A stretch of 64,000 nucleotides of DNA. It comes from Stenotrophomonas maltophilia. Lineage in GTDB: Bacteria > Pseudomonadota > Gammaproteobacteria > Xanthomonadales > Xanthomonadaceae. Where the stretch lies: contig NZ_NERD01000002.1 of the NCBI RefSeq assembly GCF_002799155.1, positions 1,736,001-1,800,000 on the forward strand, read 5' to 3'. Shown in pieces: positions 59,773 through 64,000 of this stretch. A program made the translations under genes and the position numbers. Each line of letters starts with the position of its first letter. Within the stretch, counting starts at the first letter, position 1. The notes below the pieces were generated by a model, which saw only the letters and a program-made list of their open reading frames with translations, was not told the DNA's origin and made no database searches.

Positions 59773-60003
59773 GCCGGCGCAGACGCGTGAGTGCACATGG
59801 CATGCACCCTAGGAACAGTGCACCGTGCAAACCATAGGACAGGTACCAGATCACACTTCAGGCCCAGCGCGTCCCTGCGCGTCCACGGATGTTGACATGG
59901 GCACTGCGCAGCCTTCACCACCTGCGGGACAGACTGGCGCCGTGGGTTCCTGCACCGCCCGGCTGCCCGCTTTCCCCGGCATTGCCCTCGCCTCGTAGAC
60001 ACC

Positions 60004-61713
60004 ATGGACGAAACCGAACGGCTGCTCGAAATCGAAAGGCTTCACCTTCTCGATACGCCCCCGGAGCCGGTGTTCGACGCGATCGTCGCCGCCGCCCGCG
60101 CCGCCACCGGCATGACCATGGGGCTGATCTCGGTGGTCGCCGAGGAACGCCAGTGGTTCAAGGCCAACATCGGGCTGGAAGGCGTCAGCGAAACCGCACG
60201 CGAGATCTCCTTCTGCACGCATGCCATCCAGCAGGACACGCTGTTCGAGGTTGCGGACGCGCGCCAGGACCCGCGCTTCGCCACCAATCCGCTGGTCACC
60301 GGCGGCCCGCGCATCCGCCACTACGCCGGCATCTCGCTGGGCTCGGCGCATGGCGCACGTATCGGAACACTGTGCCTGCTCGACCCGATGCCGGGCGTGC
60401 TGTCTCCCTCGCAGCGCGAATTGATGGTGCACCTGGCACGGGTCACCACGCAGGTGCTGGAACAGCGCAGCACGCTGATGGCCCAGGTCGGCCAGGCCAA
60501 GGCCCTGCATCGTGAGCTGAAGCGCAGCGAGGACTTCCTGGAACGCACCAACCGCGCGGCGCGGGTGGGTGGTTGGGAGATGGACCTGGCCAGCAACGAA
60601 GTGCGCTGGACCCGTGAGACCAAGCTGATCCACGGCGTGCGCAGCAACTTCGAACCGACGCTCGACACCGCGCTGTCGTTCTATCGCGAGGACAGCCGCA
60701 ACATCATCCAGGCTGCGGTACAGCGCTGCATCGACGAAGGAACATCCTGGGAAGTGCAGCTGCCGATGACCACCGCCGACGGCCGCGCGATCTGGACCCG
60801 GGTGGTTGGAAGCCGGCAGCAGGTCGATGGCCGGCCGCGGCTGGTCGGCGCCATCCAGGACATCACCGAGGAACGTGCCGCGCTGGATGCATTGGAGGCC
60901 AGCGAAACCCGCTACCGACGGCTGTTTCACTACAGCCTCGGCCTGATCTGCACGCACACGCTCGATGGCGTGCTGACGTCGGTGAACCCGGCGGCCGTGC
61001 AGTCGCTGGGCTTCGATGAGAGCTACATGATCGGGCGCAGCCTGTGCGACCTGATGCCGCCGGAGAAACAGGCCGCATTCAAGGCCTATCTCGATCGCAT
61101 CGCAGTCAACCACACCGATGCCGGCGTCATCGAACTGATCGCCGCCGATGGCACCCGGCATTTCTGGGCCTACCACAACGTGCTCGACAGCGAGGCCCAT
61201 CCGCCCTACGTGCTGGGCCATGCACAGGACGTTACGGCACTGCGGATGCAGGAGCAGCAGCTGCGCGAGATGTCCTTCAAGGACCCGCTCACCCAGAGCT
61301 ACAACCGCCGCTTCCTGCCACGCCTGGACGAACTGATCGACCAGCCCTGGGCCTGCCTGATGTTCGATCTGGATCATTTCAAGCAGATCAACGACACCCA
61401 GGGCCATGCGCGGGGTGACACGGTGCTGGTCGAGTTTGCCGCTTTCCTGCGCGCGCCACTGGCTGCGGCCGAGCACGTGGTGCGCATGGGCGGCGACGAA
61501 TTCATGGTGGTGCTGACTGCGCCGGAACCGGGTCGGCTGGCCGCGCTGGAACAGTGGTACGTGCAGCAGGCGGCGCAGTCACCCACGCCGTTCTCGCTCG
61601 GTTCGACCCACCACACCCCGGGCGAATCGGTGGCCGACACCCTGCAGCGTGCCGACAGCCGCCTGTATCGCGAGCGCGCGCGCGTGCGCCAGCATCCCCG
61701 CCCCGCATCCTGA
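60004..61713 (+). CDS. GAF-PAS-PAS-GGDEF diguanylate cyclase
   Basis: A 569-residue soluble protein. The order is GAF domain (about 1-160, DETERLLEIERLHLLDTPPE start), PAS (about 178-292, RAARVGGWEMDL), second PAS (about 300-412, YRRLFHYSLGLICTHTLDGVLTSVNPAAVQSLGF region) and GGDEF (415-565). The catalytic motif is intact, G496-G-D-E-F500 in VRMGGDEFMVVL, so it should make cyclic di-GMP. The inhibitory RxxD site that usually sits five residues earlier reads AAAE, so product feedback at that site is lost. No EAL domain. Signals are likely small ligands or redox state through GAF/PAS. Monocistronic. Confidence 0.92.
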   Translation: MDETERLLEIERLHLLDTPPEPVFDAIVAAARAATGMTMGLISVVAEERQWFKANIGLEGVSETAREISFCTHAIQQDTLFEVADARQDPRFATNPLVTGGPRIRHYAGISLGSAHGARIGTLCLLDPMPGVLSPSQRELMVHLARVTTQVLEQRSTLMAQVGQAKALHRELKRSEDFLERTNRAARVGGWEMDLASNEVRWTRETKLIHGVRSNFEPTLDTALSFYREDSRNIIQAAVQRCIDEGTSWEVQLPMTTADGRAIWTRVVGSRQQVDGRPRLVGAIQDITEERAALDALEASETRYRRLFHYSLGLICTHTLDGVLTSVNPAAVQSLGFDESYMIGRSLCDLMPPEKQAAFKAYLDRIAVNHTDAGVIELIAADGTRHFWAYHNVLDSEAHPPYVLGHAQDVTALRMQEQQLREMSFKDPLTQSYNRRFLPRLDELIDQPWACLMFDLDHFKQINDTQGHARGDTVLVEFAAFLRAPLAAAEHVVRMGGDEFMVVLTAPEPGRLAALEQWYVQQAAQSPTPFSLGSTHHTPGESVADTLQRADSRLYRERARVRQHPRPAS

Positions 61714-62204
61714 GACCGCAGCTGCAGAACCGAGCCCATGCAATGCAATGCTCGGCGTGCTGCGCGCTGCGCAGGGTTCATCGTGGACTGGCCGGACAGC
61801 AGCCGGGCATCGGCTCGGCGCCACTGGAAATGTCGCGATTGGCACGTCTGATTCTGTTGTCGCGCCCCGGCGCTGGATTTCCAATAAGTTCGAACTTTCC
61901 AATTATTCTCATTGGCAGCCATGGCGCTGCATGCAAATCATGTCGGGCCACCGGTAACGGATGGCACGGGCTTGCAATCCCGTTTGAAGACTCCTGTTGT
62001 TTACGCTTGTCTGCCGGCGTCGCTCATTCCTTGTGGAGCGGCGTCGGCAGGCATTCTGTCCGCGCACCTATGGCGGGCGGTGCGTGGGGGCCCCGTGCCC
62101 GCCGGCGTTTCGCAGGAGTCGTCACCGGTATTGCAACCACGCACTGTCCGCCACCTTGCTGTTAAGCCGGGTGGCACCTTCGTCATCTACATGAGGAAGC
62201 CGCC
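61714..62204. other. 491-bp non-coding region with palindrome AAGTTCGAACTT
   Basis: No gene is recognised. The part 61875-61915 is AT-rich for this genome and contains the perfect 12-bp dyad AAGTTCGAACTT (61886-61897), flanked by CCAAT and ATTGG (61881-61885 and 61911-61915) facing each other. This may be the promoter/operator of the downstream small gene or of an unannotated RNA. Confidence 0.45.
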
Positions 62205-62579
62205 ATGAGCGCCAACCGCTACCCGTACCTGTTCGCCACGCTGGGCGATGCCGCCCGCCAGCTGCCCGACGACATTGCCCGGCCGCTGGAAACCACCCTT
62301 GCCGCCAACCCCGCGGCCAACGGCATTACTTTGCTGGCGTGCCTGCAACGCATCCGCGAAGTGGACGCGACCGACGGCCAGCCGCTGCAGCGCAAGGGGC
62401 GCGCGCCGGGCCAGTGCACCGCGCTGGCGCGCATCAACCGGGCCAACGCGGGCCTGACGGTGCTGCTGGAACTGCTGCATGCCAGCGAGCGCGTGCGCGT
62501 GGATGGCGACGAAGCGCAGCAGGTGGGCAATGACGTGCGCGAGGGCCTGCTGCTGGCCTGCAGAGGGCTGTCGGAGTAA
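62205..62579 (+). CDS. Uncharacterised 124-residue protein
   Basis: A small soluble, mostly helical protein: MSANRYPYLFATLGDAARQLPDDIARPLETTL, then KGRAPGQCTALARINRANAGLTVLLELLHASERVRVDGDEAQQ. One Cys, no export signal. I do not recognise the family; it is preceded by ATGAGGAAG, a plausible Shine-Dalgarno sequence, and its codon use resembles the neighbours. It is convergent with the ABC transporter gene. Confidence 0.6.
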   Translation: MSANRYPYLFATLGDAARQLPDDIARPLETTLAANPAANGITLLACLQRIREVDATDGQPLQRKGRAPGQCTALARINRANAGLTVLLELLHASERVRVDGDEAQQVGNDVREGLLLACRGLSE

Positions 62580-62612
62580 GTGGACACGCAGGTCTACGCG
62601 GCCTGACCGATC

Positions 62613-62633
62613 GCGCCGGGCATTGCCCGGCGC
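62613..62633. terminator. Hairpin between convergent genes
   Basis: GCGCCGGGC (62613-62621) pairs with GCCCGGCGC (62625-62633) with loop ATT, 33 bp after the small gene and 23 bp before the end of the MacB-like gene. Likely a bidirectional terminator, possibly REP-derived. Confidence 0.65.
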
Positions 62634-62655
62634 CACCCCATGGGTGGACAGGCCG

Positions 62656-64000
62656 TCACTCCGCCGCCAGCGTCTGGATCGGGTCCAGCTGCGCCGCGCT
62701 GCGCGCCGGAAAGTAGCCGAAGCCGAGCCCGATCGCAGACGAACACGCCAGCGCAGCAAGCACTGGTCCTGGCGTGAACAGGAACGGCACACCCAGCGAC
62801 AGCAGGCTGGACAGCGCACCCACGGCGAAGGCCAACAGCACGCCCAGCACGCCACCGAACAGGCAGATCAGCACGGCCTCGATCAGGAACTGGCGCAGGA
62901 TGTCGCCCTGCCGCGCGCCCACTGCCAGCCGCACGCCGATCTCGCGCACGCGCTCCTTCACCGAGACCAGCATGATGTTCATCACCCCTACCCCGCCCAC
63001 CACCAGCGCCACGGCGGCAATGGCGGAGACCAGCGCGGCCAGGGTCTGGCTGGACTTCATCACCGCCTTGCGGATCTGGTCGGCGTTGTAGATGAAGAAA
63101 TCGCGTCGGCCATGCAGGCGTTCCAGCTCGGCCCCGAGCGAGGCCTCGGCGGCATTGGTGGGTACGTGGTCGCGTACGCGCACGGTAATGCTCTCCAGGC
63201 GCTGGCTGCCCAGCAGACGCGAGGCCGCCGAAGTGTACGGCACGTAGACCGTGGGGGTTGCACCACCGGCGAACGCAGTGGCCCCCACCACACCGATCAC
63301 CTCCACCGGCATGCCGCCCAGCAGCACCGTGCTGCCGATCGGGTTGCCGGTGAACAACGCCTTGGCGGCCTTCTGGTCGACCACGCCCACTGCACGGTGC
63401 GCCTCCACTTCGGCGTCGGTGAAGAAGCGGCCGGCCTTCAGCCGCAGCCCACGTACGCGCGGCATGTCGGCTCCCACGCCCAGCACCTGGGTGTTGGCGC
63501 GCCGGTTGCCCTGCAGCGCGGCCACCGATCCGCTCAGGTTCGGGCTAACGCTGTCCACGTAACTCAACGCTGCAAGGTGGTCCGCGTCGCCCACCACCAG
63601 CGTCTCGATCTCCGCCGAGCGCGGGTCACCGAAGTCGGCGCCCGGGAAGATCTCCAGCGTGCTGGCGCCCAGTTCGTTGATCTGCGATTCGACCTGTGCC
63701 TGTGCACCCTTGCCCAGCGCAACCACGGTCACCACCGCCGCGACACCGATGATGATGCCGAGCATGGTCAGCAGCGTGCGCAGGCGATGGGCCAGCATCG
63801 AGCGCACGGCCATGCGTGCCGCTTCGCGAACCGCATCCGTGCGTGCGCGGCGCTCGGTGGCCGGCGAAGGTCCGCGTTCGGGCGCGATTCCTGCAGCGGC
63901 AGCTCGCGCGCCACGCCCCCCGCGGTCGGCCACCACCCGGCCGTCAGCAATCTCGATCACCCGTGCCGCGTTGGCGGCAATCGCCGCATCGTGCGTCACC
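62656..64000 (-). CDS. macB: MacB-type ABC transporter, ATPase end plus permease (5' end outside window)
   Basis: The frame runs off the right edge. The first visible residues, VTHDAAIAANAARVIEIADGRV, are the end of an ABC ATPase (switch H in THD), so the protein is an ATPase-permease fusion like MacB. After a linker come a transmembrane helix (about 68-95, LRTLLTMLGIIIGVAAVVTVVALG), a large periplasmic domain (100-315) and three more helices (about 325-350, 375-400, 415-440). MacB with MacA and TolC exports macrolides, toxins or siderophores. The macA gene is not in the window; it should lie upstream, beyond 64000. Confidence 0.9.
   Translation of the reverse strand, partial: VTHDAAIAANAARVIEIADGRVVADRGGRGARAAAAGIAPERGPSPATERRARTDAVREAARMAVRSMLAHRLRTLLTMLGIIIGVAAVVTVVALGKGAQAQVESQINELGASTLEIFPGADFGDPRSAEIETLVVGDADHLAALSYVDSVSPNLSGSVAALQGNRRANTQVLGVGADMPRVRGLRLKAGRFFTDAEVEAHRAVGVVDQKAAKALFTGNPIGSTVLLGGMPVEVIGVVGATAFAGGATPTVYVPYTSAASRLLGSQRLESITVRVRDHVPTNAAEASLGAELERLHGRRDFFIYNADQIRKAVMKSSQTLAALVSAIAAVALVVGGVGVMNIMLVSVKERVREIGVRLAVGARQGDILRQFLIEAVLICLFGGVLGVLLAFAVGALSSLLSLGVPFLFTPGPVLAALACSSAIGLGFGYFPARSAAQLDPIQTLAAE

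Noticed and set aside
59851..61476. 541-residue minus-strand frame opposite the diguanylate cyclase
   Set aside because: The plus strand has an intact GAF-PAS-PAS-GGDEF protein; the antisense has no domain.

Overview
The window is GC-rich DNA from a gammaproteobacterium of the Xanthomonadaceae, most likely Stenotrophomonas (maltophilia group). This rests on base composition, on two TonB-dependent receptors among many secreted hydrolases, and on a REP-like repeat cluster at 52442-52543 that starts with GTAG and resembles the GTAG repeats of that species. It was read by eye only; no database was searched. No tRNA, rRNA, CRISPR array, insertion sequence or prophage was seen.

Layout. 1-6.4 kb: end of a membrane protein gene, a penicillin-binding-type serine hydrolase, then a methionine locus: a MTHFR-like enzyme and a MetR-like regulator divergent from an FMN reductase, MesX (DUF1852) and MesD, an oxygen-dependent, folate-independent methionine synthase. 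6.4-10 kb: secreted trypsin-like protease, lipoprotein, depolymerase-type esterase. 10-19.5 kb: TonB receptor, alpha/beta hydrolase, MaoC protein, a CrbS-like hybrid kinase, its CrbR-like LuxR-type regulator and an acyl-CoA ligase. A rare CCTAGG-centred palindrome precedes both transcription units. 19.7-22.7 kb: a Nudix protein and a nucleotidyltransferase-like protein in one operon. 22.8-36 kb: mixed accessory genes (CocE hydrolase, DUF4034, secreted nuclease, HAD, VOC), a rare fusion of a methyltransferase with a molybdenum-cofactor-sulfurase-like PLP enzyme, a LysR/AraC pair, and a repeat protein coupled to a TolB-like beta-propeller.

35.8-48.9 kb is the most striking part. A sigma-54 activator gene faces a six-gene operon that matches the functional amyloid (fap) system in order and protein type: exported small protein, two amyloid-repeat proteins, C39 peptidase, FapE-like protein, and a coiled-coil plus beta-barrel secretion channel. 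A good -24/-12 promoter and three GTTACAG/CTGTAAC boxes lie in front of it. Straight after comes an R-body (reb) locus: four tandem RebB proteins, three divergent Reb-like proteins, two unrecognised proteins, and a convergent regulator that combines a decayed sigma-54 AAA+ domain with an AraC DNA-binding domain. Two polymer-forming protein systems, each with its own regulator, thus sit side by side.

49.7-64 kb: an SPFH/zinc-ribbon/small membrane protein operon reminiscent of the Bacillus YdjGHI membrane-stress proteins, a TetR-controlled TonB receptor and periplasmic tyrosine phosphatase operon with a clear operator, a glycine-rich autotransporter, a GAF-PAS-PAS-GGDEF diguanylate cyclase, and the end of a MacB-type ABC transporter gene that runs off the window.
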